Shown piece by piece: positions 36,867-48,000 of a DNA stretch of 64,000 nt. Position numbers and translations under genes: made by a program. Numbering within the stretch: position 1 is the first letter of the stretch; each line of letters opens with the position of its first letter. The stretch comes from Owenia fusiformis (taxonomy: Eukaryota > Annelida > Polychaeta > Sabellida > Oweniidae): positions 29,756,828 to 29,820,827 of the forward strand of contig CAIIXF020000010.1 in NCBI GenBank assembly GCA_903813345.2. The letters run 5' to 3'. Below the pieces are notes generated by a model, which worked only from the letters and a program-made list of their open reading frames with translations, had not been told where the DNA came from and did not search any database.

Positions 36867-37483
36867 CAGGGTGTTTCATATGTATGCATCCTTCTCTAAA
36901 CTCATACATGTAGCATTGTCACCCTATCATGTTATACATCATTTTGTTCCTGATGGAAAGTTACATAAGATTCCAAATTTTCAGAATCAAGGGGTGTCAC
37001 TGACAAAAGATACAATATATCAAAGATTGTGGGTACAGGTCATTTAGACGGCAATTTCTGGTGATTTTGAGGACAATTTTAAGGACAAATTTAGTTTCTG
37101 TATTGCACATTTCCAACTATTGTCACCCTGGTAGAGCTCAGTCCACATGTCTGTGGCAGTTATGCACAAATGTATATAGACAGAATTCATGCAGTGGCTT
37201 GTAGGGAGGACAGGGACCATGGTACCACCTTTATCACTAATAATGGGTAGCAAAGTGAACAGATCACCGGACTGGCTTAAAAATCCTTATAAAACTGTTT
37301 ATAAATGACCCCCCTACCCACATATTTTGATGGATTGTCTTTTTTCTCAGGGACACCTCTTGGTTCTGAAACTTTCCAATCCCATGTAACTTTTCAAAAG
37401 GAACAAGATCATATATAACATGATATGGTGGCTATGCTACAAGTATGAATTTAGAGGGGGGTGCATACATATGAAACACCCTG
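36867..37483. mobile_element. Mariner-type foldback MITE, present in both copies
   Basis: Ends CAGGGTGTTTCATATGTATG and its reverse complement, with TA on both sides. It is found at the same place in copy B (57872-58486), so it predates the duplication. Confidence 0.85.
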
Positions 37484-37756
37484 TATACTAAATAGACTAG
37501 ATGCGAGTAGAGATAATCTTGACTTTATACGGCATTAGAAATTCACAATTCAGTCAAAGTGATATCATATTTGATATTTAATGCTCATAACATCAAAAAT
37601 AGTAGATACTAGTACTTATAAAATATAGAGCAGATAAAATTTGTTCATCGGGACAGCAAGCTGTCTCTTAGTCAGTTTGCTGAGAGCACCAGCATGTCAA
37701 GCTATGCGAATAAATATCTACACCTATTTTTGATGTTATGAGTATTGGATATTAAT

Positions 37757-37947
37757 CTTGCGCGGAAAAAAATTTAGCCCCTAAAACCAAAAATTGGGCC
37801 CAAATTTTGAATATTTTAGGCCCATTTTTGGCCTAAATTTTAGCAGAAAAACGCCAACTTTACGAGGTCGTACAACTTTTTCTGGGCTGGGCCCACAAAG
37901 GGGGGGGGGGGGGCGGGCTCCATGCCCGCCCCCTGGATCCGCCAGTG
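37757..37947. mobile_element. Left-truncated GGCGGATC-family element, copy A
   Basis: It begins at cttgcgcgg and runs to the right TIR TCCGCCAGTG, with gggccc blocks and a long G run. The left TIR present in copy B is missing, removed with the ~590 bp that distinguish the copies. Confidence 0.7.
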
Positions 37948-38069
37948 CATTCCACTCTCAAAGAATTGTTGTGCATTGTTGGATTACAAAGAAATGTTTG
38001 ACGTTTTCAATATTCTTTAATCTTATTCATGAAAGGTAGTTATTTTTTTCTAAAATATCAATTGATGTA

Positions 38070-38677
38070 CAGGGTGACCCAAAAAAATGCAACCCTCCAT
38101 TTCTTCAATATTTTTCTTAAATGGAGGTTAATTGCTCTGAAATTTGACACACAAGGACTTCATTCAATGTGGGATCCTCTGGCAAAGTTTCAATAATATA
38201 TTGATAGAGTTATGGTCGTTCTAAAATATGCTCCAAATGTCGTCCATTTCCAATGTTAGGTTTTCGGATGAATCACATTCCCTTCTTTCTGAACATGTAA
38301 ACTCAAGAAATAATGTGTTCTGGGGTCACAATATATATTGTTATTTAAAGGATAATGCATTGTGTATGAAATAACCCTATCGCAATTGCAGAACTCCAAC
38401 AAGCAATGGCTGCAAAATTTGAGCCATACCCATGGGGAAGAATGCATCCATGTTATGAACAGTTTTCCTTGAACATTGCACGTTTGTTTGAAGCGAAATT
38501 GACGACATCTTGAGCATATGTTGAAACAACCATAACTCTATCAATATAAGACAATGATTATTAAAACTTTGCCAGAGGATCCCACATTGAATGAAGTCCT
38601 TGTGTGCCAAATCTCAATTTACCTCCTTTTAAGAAAACATAGAAGAAATTGAGAGTTGCATTTTTTGGGTCACCCTG
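38070..38677. mobile_element. Mariner-type foldback MITE inserted after the duplication
   Basis: Ends CAGGGTGACCCAAAAAAATG and its reverse complement, flanked by TA at 38068-38069 and 38678-38679. Copy B has the empty site gatgTAatacac (TA at 59643-59644). Confidence 0.93.
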
Positions 38678-39117
38678 TAATACACAAAATGCATTTATGT
38701 GGTATTTTAAAAATCACTTGATACGAAATATGCACTTATGTGGTATAAAGTAAAGAAATATAGTAAATGGAACGTTGTCTTTAGTATACCACCTTGTGTT
38801 GCCCCACTTTATTGCATTTTGCCCCTGTTTCAATCAATATATCGATGCTTTAAAAATCATTTGATACTATACACGAAATATGTGAAATAAGATAAAGAAA
38901 ATAAAGTAAAAATTGTCTTCAGAATGCCACCTTGTGTAACCCCATTTTAGTGCCCTTTGTCCGTTTATATCACTATAAAAGCTGTTTTCTAAATGAGGGA
39001 AGTCTGCTCTTTCAAACGTTACAATCATTATATGTGGGAAAGTACCGGACAACAAACTCCTTTTCTAGAGCCCCTCTGAAAATCAGATCATTGACTAATC
39101 ATAGAAAACCAGCTATA

Positions 39118-40187
39118 CAGGGTATTCCAAAAGTAACAGGACTGGTGCTGGCATTTTGTTAAATATGCACCAATCGTCTTCAAAATTTTACATAATGTAC
39201 TTTCATGTATCGTTACTAAGACAGCAAAGTTTCGACAAAATATATGAAACTCGGGTAGAGTTATGGTTGCTATAGTAACATGACATCACAATACCCGGGG
39301 CAACATTCCACGCAAAAAAGTTACAGAGACATTAAGCATTTTGTACATGCCATATCATTTTGTACATGCCATATCAAAGTTGAAATGCAACAATTTGCGG
39401 GAATTACATTTGTTTTACATCATTTGATATTCTTATGTATCCTCTTCTTTGAAAAATAGGCTCCTCTTTGGTGAGTTCAAGAGTAGTACTCTGTATCCAT
39501 GACCCAAATACATGAGTGAACCCATTTGAGGACATGTCATGCAGGGCCGATTCGACAATTTGGAGACGGTCATTCTCATCTTTAAAGGTCTTACAGCACT
39601 GATTAGCATTCCATTCTCAATATAAGTAAAAATTAGATATTGCATGATCAGAGGAGTATGGTGCATGGTTTTAGACCTCAAGACCTAGCTTCTCTATAGT
39701 TGAATGGTCTTAAATGGTGACCTTTGGGCAGGCGCGCTATCAAGGTAGATGACTGGCTTCAAATTGAGTCTTTTCAAAAACTCAACCGTGAATTGTTCAG
39801 ACTGTTATACATAGTGATATTCCAGGAAATTGAATAAATATTATTATCATTATGAAATTATACTTAAATCTGAGTTGTATAGCAACACCTTTACAACAAA
39901 GGAACTAATAATATAAACAAGAAATGTTGTATTATAATAGGTGAATTAGATACTTTCTTCAGTAATATAAAAATGTTAGATATCACATTTTCACGGAAAA
40001 GTTGCCCCGGGTATTGTGATGTCATGTTTCTATAGTAACCATAACTCTAACCGCATTTCATCTTTTTTTCTGAAACTTTAGAATTATAGTTGCAATACTT
40101 CAAAGTACAATTTGTGAAAATTTGAAGATACTCAGTGCAAAATTGACAAAATGCCAGCACCAGTCCTGTTACTTTTGGAACACCCTG
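39118..40187. mobile_element. 1.07-kb mariner-type foldback element inserted after the duplication
   Basis: Ends CAGGGTATTCCAAAAGTAAC and the matching inverse lie between TA dinucleotides (39116-39117, 40188-40189). The arms extend well inward (cccgggg/gttgccccggg, tatggtt/aaccata). Copy B has the empty site ccagctaTAtgac (60202-60203). The ORFs inside look spurious. Confidence 0.9.
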
Positions 40188-40609
40188 TATAACTATCAAT
40201 GGCATATTACACGCTGCGGTGTGGTCTAAGTAAAGGACTAATTAAACAGTAATATAAACCCAACCATTATCTATGTGAGAAAACTACATGCATCTGTATA
40301 GGGCGATTTCTTATTTGCAGGTTGGCGTTTCGATTTTATGTGCCAGCTTAATGTCTCTATTGAATTCCACTGTACTGTTTCTCAATCATCCACTAGTCAC
40401 TTAAAATGGTTTAACGAACAAACACAGAAACATATATATAGTACTAACAAAACTTTCAAAAGGCCTTGGTTAAAATGTCCTGTTTAAGAACTCCTATTAA
40501 TATTTTTACTATTGAAAATGGATTCTAGCAATGCTCTTCAACAAGAATCTACTTGTTGAGACTCGATCAACTTGAGTTCTTCTGAGAAAATGAGGATTTC
40601 AGCAAGGAA

Positions 40610-41290
40610 AGAACATTTTTAAGATAGCCGCTGAAATTCAAAATGGTTTCCATTTTTCGTAAAAAAACGTAATCTTAGATTACTAAAATACCAGTGAACT
40701 GATTTGATCCAAATTTCATTTGCTGATGCTTAGGGCCACAGTAGCCCTGTTCGGGAAAGAATTTTTAAGATGCAAGCTGAACATCAAAATGGCCGCCATT
40801 TTTAGTAAAATACCGTAACCCTTGCTCAAATGCCAATTCACGGATTTGGTTCAAGTTTTATATATATTCATTCCAAGGGACAATGTAACTCTGCTGGAGA
40901 AGACGTTTTCAAGATGGCCTCTGAATTTTAAAATGGCCGCCAAATACCAGTGGACAGATATGGTTCAAATTTTATGTAGATGCCTGGGACAAACAAGGTC
41001 TGCTCAAGAAGGAATTTTCAAGATGGCCACTGAATTTCAAAATGGCTGCCACTTTTGGTTAAAAACGTAATCGTTGATAACACAATATCAGTGGGTGGAT
41101 TTGGTACAAATTTTATATGCTGATGCCTAGGGACAAAAGAATTCTACTCGAGAGGAAATTTTAAGGAACTCTGCTCAAGACGAAATTTTCAAGATGGCAG
41201 CTTAATTTGAAAACGGCAGAAATTTTCAAGATCTCCACTTATTATCAAAATATGTTTTGTTCGGTGGGATTCGCTACTCCGTGGAGTTGC
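40610..41290. repeat. ~145-bp tandem repeat with aagatggccgc motifs, copy A
   Basis: aagat(g/a)gcc-type starts at 40621, 40767, 40911, 41020 and 41191, each followed by aaaatggc(c/t)gcc. About five diverged units, two of unusual length. Translated frames repeat KMAA-type peptides, but no long conserved frame exists. Also at about 60660-61370 in copy B. Confidence 0.75.
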
Positions 41291-43393
41291 TGTTTTTCTA
41301 GTATAAATAAGATATTATGTTGGCTTTTGGTATGGGGACGTGTCTAATTAAGGAATAAGTCTAGATAAATGCATTTGTATTAATTTTCATCACTTCGAAA
41401 TTCAGTATGCGATGTGTAAACAGACAAAATTATGTAAATGATATATATAAACTGAAAAGTGAATTACATGTCAATGTAAAAATGATAATAAATAGTGATA
41501 TCCATATAGATTATAAGTTGTTGGTATAAGTACTTCAAATTACACAATATGCGAATTCTTTTCCAGTTTTTATAATTCCATATACGAACCAACAATATGG
41601 CATATTGGAAGATCGACAATATCACCGTTATCTGGCTCTTTGTACATCGATTTCTTGATAAAGTGCCTGTAATTAGTTTTCAGCATCACGTTTAGTCAGT
41701 GGTCAATTAACTGACATTTTTACGTATGAAAATTGACTTCTAAACATTGTACATTATGTACATTGTATTTTTATATGTAAATAATGCCCCTCGTGATATC
41801 AAAGCAGCTCATTGTATGATAGGATCAAATGTAAATATCTTAAGTAGTATTTTTTCATTTAATGTAACATTAACTAGGAATTTTTCACAAAGGCTCGGTC
41901 AATTTATGATTCCATAAGGGATGTGGATGCCATCCATATTGTTTAATTGCTTTTCACTATATACACTGTTTGTTGTTATTTCAACTCATTTGTTGGCATT
42001 TACAACTCAATGTTACATGTATACTGATAACGATATAAAATGTCTGTGATCAGTTTTTGGCATTTATTTTAGTATGTGGTAAAGCTGATGTGCTTTACTC
42101 CATTACTTTAGCTTTGTTTTATGAGAACGTAATTCGATTATTGCTTTGTTAAAAAATAAATAAAATGCTCTTTTAAAACTAGTAGATGTTTATTAAATGT
42201 GTGTAAGCCTTAAACCAATGATATCCTAGATGAAACAAACAAATCATCTGATGCAAATCATCTGATGGTGCAGAATTTTGCCATTGTGCCAGGGTACGTT
42301 GTGCCTGTATTTTATCAGATGATTTGTTTATTTTTCGGTTAGAAAAAAGGTTCAAACTACATGTAGAAAGTGAGTATGGTAAGAAGTGGTCCCGTATTGT
42401 ATTATGGATACCATTTTGGGCTCGGCGTTCGAAATTGGTTTTGGCGATTTCCCCTTTTTGGCGACAACTTTTAATATTTTGTAATTTCAACCAAGTGGTG
42501 CCATTTTGTCAAGTTAACACAGTGCTTATATCTTTTTTGTGTCCAAATATATTTTACGGATGTAGCTATTGAAGAGATATAAATCGACTTCTTTCACTCA
42601 AAGTTACTGAGCATCAAGTGTTGGCACTTCAATTCTGTTGATGAAATTATACATATTTCAGTCAAATTCATTCTAAGCACAACATGTTGGTTTCAATTAT
42701 ATAATCTCTTTGCATGATCCTGGTAATGAAGAGTCAGAATCAAAAAATCGAAACCAAAAAGACTGTGCTCATTGTAAAAATTAAAAGCGAAGCTACTTTT
42801 TTCTGATATTTTTTGCATCAAATGGCAGCCATCTTGTTTCCCCCCTTCAAATTAAACTAGTGGGAAATTCAAAATTAGTTCCTAAAATATATTTAAAAAT
42901 ATGATTTTCCTTTTAATTCTTCATGGGTCTTTAAGTTATTTTTACTTTATATGCCATACATGTTGCCATTGGTGTTTTTTCTATGATAATGATTATTTGT
43001 TTTCTGTTAGGATTCTTATTTTGACTCTCAGCAGGGGATTGCTTATGCATCAAAACTCATGAAAAAGTAAATATACTTCAAATATAACTAGGACAGTTAT
43101 AAAAATCATATATCCCCCACAAAATCTTCATGCATTTTGTTATATGACGTGACGTCTTTATCACCAGGCGGGGACCAGTGAAAAAGGACTGAGTGGACAT
43201 GTAATGCAAGCAATTCCCAAATAAATTGGTTTCATTTTGGACTACCGTATTTACTAGCATTACCTTGTTATAAATGATTAGTAATGTACCATGCAGTACA
43301 AACCTACTTGAATAAATACGTGCTTACATTTTATTAAATCACAGACTTTAGGTCCGTGTCTTTATATAATCGCATAAAGTAAATAAAAGCCAT
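41290..43393. other. Right end of copy A, no gene recognised
   Basis: Non-coding sequence collinear with 61370-63717. ORFs are short and not conserved in frame between the copies. It contains tatgacgtgacgtc near 43143. Confidence 0.5.
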
Positions 43394-43519
43394 GAAGGTC
43401 AGCGTGATTTTTTCAAAAAGTGATACACATAATCAATGGAACGTCTGTGAAGGAATCGTGGAAATTCGCATTTTTAGATAAAGTTTCCTAGTGTTGCATT
43501 TTAAGATAATTAATGAACC

Positions 43520-43690
43520 CAGCCCAATACAATGTAACACAATACGACATGATTCAATACAGCACAATAAAGTAAAACAACACAATCGATTCAGCACATT
43601 ACAATACAATACAATCACAATACAATACAAAGCAATGCACTATGATACAATGAAGTACAACACAATTCAACAAAACAGAATTCAATTTAA
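43520..43690. repeat. Degenerate acaata(c) short-tandem repeat
   Basis: Repeated pentamer-like acaat/aatac motifs over about 170 bp, just right of the copy A breakpoint. It yields long ORFs on both strands by composition only. Confidence 0.85.
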
Positions 43691-44552
43691 TTCATGTTCA
43701 TGTATATACAACTTAATATGTTCTACACCTAGTCGAGTCAACTCATTAAGGATAAGCGTTTTTTATTTGTGTTGTTGTTTTTCAAAATTGTGTAGAAGTC
43801 ATTCCTTCAAATTAAGTAGATGAGCAGTAAGTAAACAAACTAAATCTATTTAACATATACAGTATGAGATCATGTTGCCCCTTTTCGCAAAACATAGATA
43901 AATACTTACAGTATCACTTTTAAGTGTAATTTATGTTATTTTAATGATAATACAGGCAACCTTTTTTCAAAACACGATGAAACCATTAACATTAATGTAT
44001 GCCATGCACCAATCAATCGACTTAAATTGTGGATTTGATCACCTGATATATAATGTGTCCTATTGCGTTATTAAACTGCAAGTGTCGTACACTTTAAAAG
44101 ACGTCAACGTGTTAAACTTGAGTTCAACAATAGAGGCATCACAGGTTGCATAACATTCCACAAATCAATTGGATTTGATCAATTCGTAAGTATATTCTAC
44201 ATCCAAACATTCAACTCCTTTGAAACTTGATTCCTTGAAAGTTGTACAAACAAGAAAGATGACATGTTAGTTTTAAAACTATAGTGTAAAATAATGATAA
44301 CTCTTATTTTAGATTTGGCATTTAGAAATTCAGTTAAACTGATTACGCTCTTCGGTTTTATTTCAAGTTGACCGTTCTTTTCACTCTCCTTGCTAGCTAG
44401 AATATGCATCCTCATCAAACTTATTTAGTATACTCTAATTATCTCTATATTTATACAATTATTTGTTATTTGTAGAGAACGCTGTTGATCAACGTAATTC
44501 ACTATTTATTTCTGTAAAACTTCTACAAGTTCAAAACAATAAAGAACACTCA

Positions 44553-44560
44553 TATATAAA
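44553..44560 (+). promoter_or_regulatory. TATA box of the C-type lectin gene
   Basis: TATATAAA lies 37 bp before the ATG, which would give a very short 5' UTR. A tttttcag at about 44576-44583 could instead be an acceptor for an upstream non-coding exon. Confidence 0.6.
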
Positions 44561-44596
44561 ACTGAATCCAAGTTATTTTTCAGACAATAGTTCAAA

Positions 44597-45118
44597 ATGA
44601 TGAAACAATATGTCATTCTTCTCTCGGTGGTTCTAAACATCCTAGTGACCGTACACAACGTACAAGGCGATGCTTGTATCCAGGGATCGATATGTCCATT
44701 GGGATTTATTTACAATCCTAACTTGGGGTCCTGCTATAATTTCGTCATATCCGAAAAGATCACGTGGTACGATGCTCTCTCCGTTTGTGGAGCAATGGAC
44801 GCTAACCTTGCCGCTACAGAAACACAGGAAGAACTCGATTTCATTCGAAATGAGATCAAAGGACGAATTACTGCAGTCGGTGGTGAAACGGGGAACTCAT
44901 TCCACCTTGGTGGCGTCTTTTTGAATGGTGGTTGGCAGTGGATAGGCGGCCCATCATGGAGGACAAAGCCCATGTCATTCGCACCATGGAGGCCTAATCA
45001 GCCAAATTTCCTTGACGTCCAGAAGTGCGTAGCGCTCTCTGCAAGTGATGATTATCTATTTCATAATTGGGAATGCCGTCATAAATTTCACTACATTTGT
45101 GAAATTAAAATGAACTAA
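44597..45118 (+). CDS. Secreted C-type lectin-domain protein, single exon
   Basis: A 173-residue secreted protein. Residues 1-24 form a signal peptide (a hydrophobic run LLSVVLNILVTV ending near VQG). The rest is one CTLD: CPLGFIYNPNLGSCYNF opens the fold, ALSVCGAMDANLAATETQEE holds the first helix, and a WQWIGG strand follows. The calcium-loop motif is WRPNQPN, and KCVALSASDD, HNWECRHKFHYICEI close it. QPN differs from the canonical EPN (mannose) and QPD (galactose) triplets, and the usual WND is replaced by HNWEC, so calcium-dependent sugar binding is uncertain. It lies alone between the two duplicated segments. A role in innate recognition or coelomic/mucosal secretion is plausible but inferred. 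A TATA box is 37 bp upstream and a poly(A) signal 170 bp downstream. Confidence 0.92.
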   Translation: MMKQYVILLSVVLNILVTVHNVQGDACIQGSICPLGFIYNPNLGSCYNFVISEKITWYDALSVCGAMDANLAATETQEELDFIRNEIKGRITAVGGETGNSFHLGGVFLNGGWQWIGGPSWRTKPMSFAPWRPNQPNFLDVQKCVALSASDDYLFHNWECRHKFHYICEIKMN

Positions 45119-45287
45119 AATGAACGTGATGGACAAAATGGTTTCTCTCTTCGTTACTTAAAAAGGACATTACCCTGTGCCGGAATTCATCTAAATACAT
45201 CAAAAAATGAAATATTGGAATTGTTCTTATATGTGCATAGCTATTCTTACATATAGGTTTATTATATTTCCACGATTGGTTATTACA

Positions 45288-45293
45288 AATAAA
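45288..45293 (+). terminator. Poly(A) signal of the C-type lectin gene
   Basis: AATAAA 170 bp after the stop codon, followed by AT-rich and T-rich sequence. Confidence 0.6.
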
Positions 45294-45299
45294 TGCAAA

Positions 45300-47857
45300 T
45301 TATTCATAATAGTTGTGTTTTCTTTTCCAATAGTGTATTTCTAAAGAGATTAGTGTGTCGAGCTGGAAGAAGACAACGTTTAGCAATATATACCAAGAAT
45401 TATAGAATGTTTTACCAATAGAAGTTGAAAGGAAACTAGAATGAATAGACGCCATCCATAAAAAGTGGTCTAAAATTCGAAACCAATGAACAAGGTGTGA
45501 CATTTAAACTATGCAAAGATGAGAGAAATCGTGCACAATCTTTATTTTTACACAAAATTACAACAACAAGGTGATATTTCAGTAGTACTATCTTAGAAAT
45601 GGCAGTTTTATGTAATAAATGTCTTTAGTTTGACACTGATGATTAGATTAAACACATGGTATATAATATAGGGTGAGCTAAAATATGGCCTCTTCGATTT
45701 TGTTCGAAATGATAAAATGATCACGTATTTTAAGAATCCTTAATGAATCAAATCACCTCACAGTTTCATATAAGTAACCACTTTGTTACATATTTTTCGA
45801 AATTTGCGAATACATCCTTGCTAATGTAGCTGCGTATTTTTATGCGTATTGAAATAGTAACATATCATTGTTTGGAAATTGAATTGTCGTAATGTCTTTC
45901 TAACGGTATATAATATCAGAGTAATTCTACAAGTACTTCGAATTCTTAGTATTTCCTTAAATGTGTTAGCTTTATTGGCCCAACCTGGAGGATTAATATT
46001 TACCTTGACACTTGCATATGCAATCTCTTTCGACATTCCTCGTGTACTAATAGATATAATGTCAATTAAAGGAGTGTATTCGTTTTTTATTACTTGCTAT
46101 TTAATTACCTTTTGTACACAATATACACTGACATGACCTATGTCCTCATCTTTCAGATATTAGATAATATATGACTTAAGAATAGCCTCGATTATTGTAA
46201 GTTTGACATAACCTTAATTAAGGATTTTCACTTAGCACCGTGTGGATGCGCTATACATCGTACAACTTTCTTGTAACATTGAATGGTGATAATTGGAGGG
46301 GGACGGCTGAGATTTGTACGTTCATGTTCAGTAAGTATTGGAAATAACGTATACTCTGCCATATTTCTGCTACCCTTGCCAGAATTTAACGATATTTGAA
46401 CAGTAAAAAAATATGTTCACAAGCCAGATTCAATGGTCATACTTTTGTTATTTGTTTTCATAATTTTAAAGGTCATTTGAAAGATTTTCCAACAGATCTT
46501 CATCTTCGTCGAAATTTTGTTTCCAAGAATCAATGAGTGAAAACGAGTATTTTCGGCGAGTACATCCAGACAGCCGCCATTTTTTTGTTCGAAAAACGGG
46601 AAGATGTAGTTTTATTTGGTCGACAATTACTGCACTTTTTAGTTCTTCACCTGTTAGTATGCTCATGCTGTTTCAGGAGCCCCTTTCTCGAAAACATCGT
46701 CAATTACGATTCGTGAATTCAATTGTCTTCTACGATTTTTCCGTTTCTCGAAACTTGACGATTATCGTCAATCTACGATTTTATCGTGGATGGAGGCGAT
46801 ATTGACGACACCTCTAGGGTACTCGTCAACCATCCCCGATTGTTTTCCTGTGATCTGATTGGTCTATAAAACACTGCACGAAACGTGTCTGGGGATAGTA
46901 ATGAAATTATTGCCGGGGAAACCAGATGGGAAAGCATAGCATATAAATAAATAGTCAGGCCTTGTACCTATATTGAAGCAACTGAGGCGAAAGTATTCGA
47001 GTTAAATTTTCTTGTTATTTTAATATTCAAACTTAGGTTTCTATTGTGCATTATATTTTGGAAGAAAATAGTATTCCGGGTATTGTTGAGTGATGTTTGT
47101 TAATGTACAATTATGTACGGTTATTTGTTAGAAGGTTAAGCCAAAGTTCTGGTCTTCATATAAAATATGAATTTCATTAAATTCAAATCTTATCACGAAT
47201 AACCACGATTATATCCTGGCCGTTTTCACGCCCGGCGATCGGACAGAATGAACGGTAATTTCTGCAAGAAAATTCAACAAATCAACAAAGTTGCGTATTT
47301 GAAAAAAATGATTAATTCATCCACCTTCCGTTCAATTTTAATATTTTTTCAATTATTTTTTTAACATAAAGTATTGTGACTTATTTTAAAAAGCCAACAA
47401 ATGACATTAGTTTTGTGATAATAACGTCCCTTATAATATTCATTACATGTCGTGTAGACCAGTGTTGCCTGATTTAAATTGACTTTTACACGTTGGTGAC
47501 GATAGGCCTTTTTCAATAGATCTCATATCTTCGAACAAAAACAAGGCATTAACATGACAAAATGTCATCACTTTGTTGCTCACAATATTATTGTGAAATT
47601 TGAGTTTGAAAAAATTGTCAATTTGAAGCAAGTTGAAAAAAGACATTTCAAGACCGTCAATACCAAGGGTGATTTAATTCATCGATATTTTTACTTAGAA
47701 TTAAATTTCCCCCGTAGTTTTGGTTTGAAATTACTTTTTGCAAAAAATCTTGCAATATGTTACAATTTTACTTATTTTCATTTTTTTCTCATTTCCATGA
47801 TAATTATACGAGAATAAGATGCATAATGCACAACAAAATGATTGAGAGAGAGAATCT
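45300..47857. other. Inter-duplication spacer, no supported gene
   Basis: AT-rich. It contains a block with repeated cgatt/aatcg and tcgtcaa motifs (about 46690-46830), and a CCAAT-like gattgg directly before a tataaaa (about 46855-46872) with no ORF after it. Short ORFs at 45821-46136 and 46466-46805 lack domain or splice support. Confidence 0.5.
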
Positions 47858-48000
47858 GGCTTTTAAAACTGGCTTCTTGGTAACTGCAGAAGCCGGCTTC
47901 TGTAAGTCATTCGAAGCCGGTTTTTAAAGCCGGCTTCTTGGTGACGCCAGAAGCCGGCTTCTGATGTACTGTAGAAGCCGGCTTTAAAAGCCGGCTTTGT
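47858..48000. repeat. 61-bp tandem repeat built of AGAAGCCGGCTTCT palindromes
   Basis: Two full units (47858, 47919) and a partial third (47980). Each unit holds a ttttaaa centre flanked by aagccgg-type half sites and one 16-bp perfect palindrome CAGAAGCCGGCTTCTG. It stands out as GC-rich in AT-rich sequence. Confidence 0.85.

Larger units (their letters stand above)
36258..39097. mobile_element. Composite foldback element with tandem-repeat arms, copy A
   Basis: The left arm (36258-36770) starts TAGTCCCTGATCTG and contains ~143-bp tandem units (ggggttacacaagg at 36403, 36545, 36690). The right arm (38690-39097) is the inverted counterpart with ccttgtgtaacccc units and a matching end. A mariner-type MITE (36867-37483), a GGCGGATC-family remnant (37757-37947) and another mariner-type MITE (38070-38677) sit inside. 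No transposase is seen. Confidence 0.8.
27467..43393 (+). repeat. Segmental duplication, copy A (~15.9 kb)
   Basis: Collinear and highly similar to 49440-63717, in direct orientation. The right edge is shared up to gcataaagtaaataaaagccat, after which the copies diverge completely. The left edge lies inside a transposon (from aatctgtattgtcgagat). Copy A has extra insertions at 28548-29142, about 32355-32630, about 32820-33105, 38070-38677 and 39118-40187. It lacks a ~590-bp block present in copy B at 58741-59331. Confidence 0.93.

Noticed and set aside
40822-41070. ORF with repeated KMAA peptides
   Set aside because: It is the translation of a ~145-bp tandem repeat, and the frame is not conserved with copy B.
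43433-43823. ORFs over the acaatac repeat
   Set aside because: Produced by the simple-sequence composition on both strands.
46466-46666. 66-codon minus ORF ending in an acidic tail (DEDEDLLENL)
   Set aside because: Looks protein-like, but there is no recognisable domain, no convincing splice partner and an overlapping plus ORF of similar length.
46855-46885. CCAAT-TATA-like promoter
   Set aside because: The gattgg and tataaaa words are almost adjacent and no ORF or exon follows; common by chance in AT-rich DNA.
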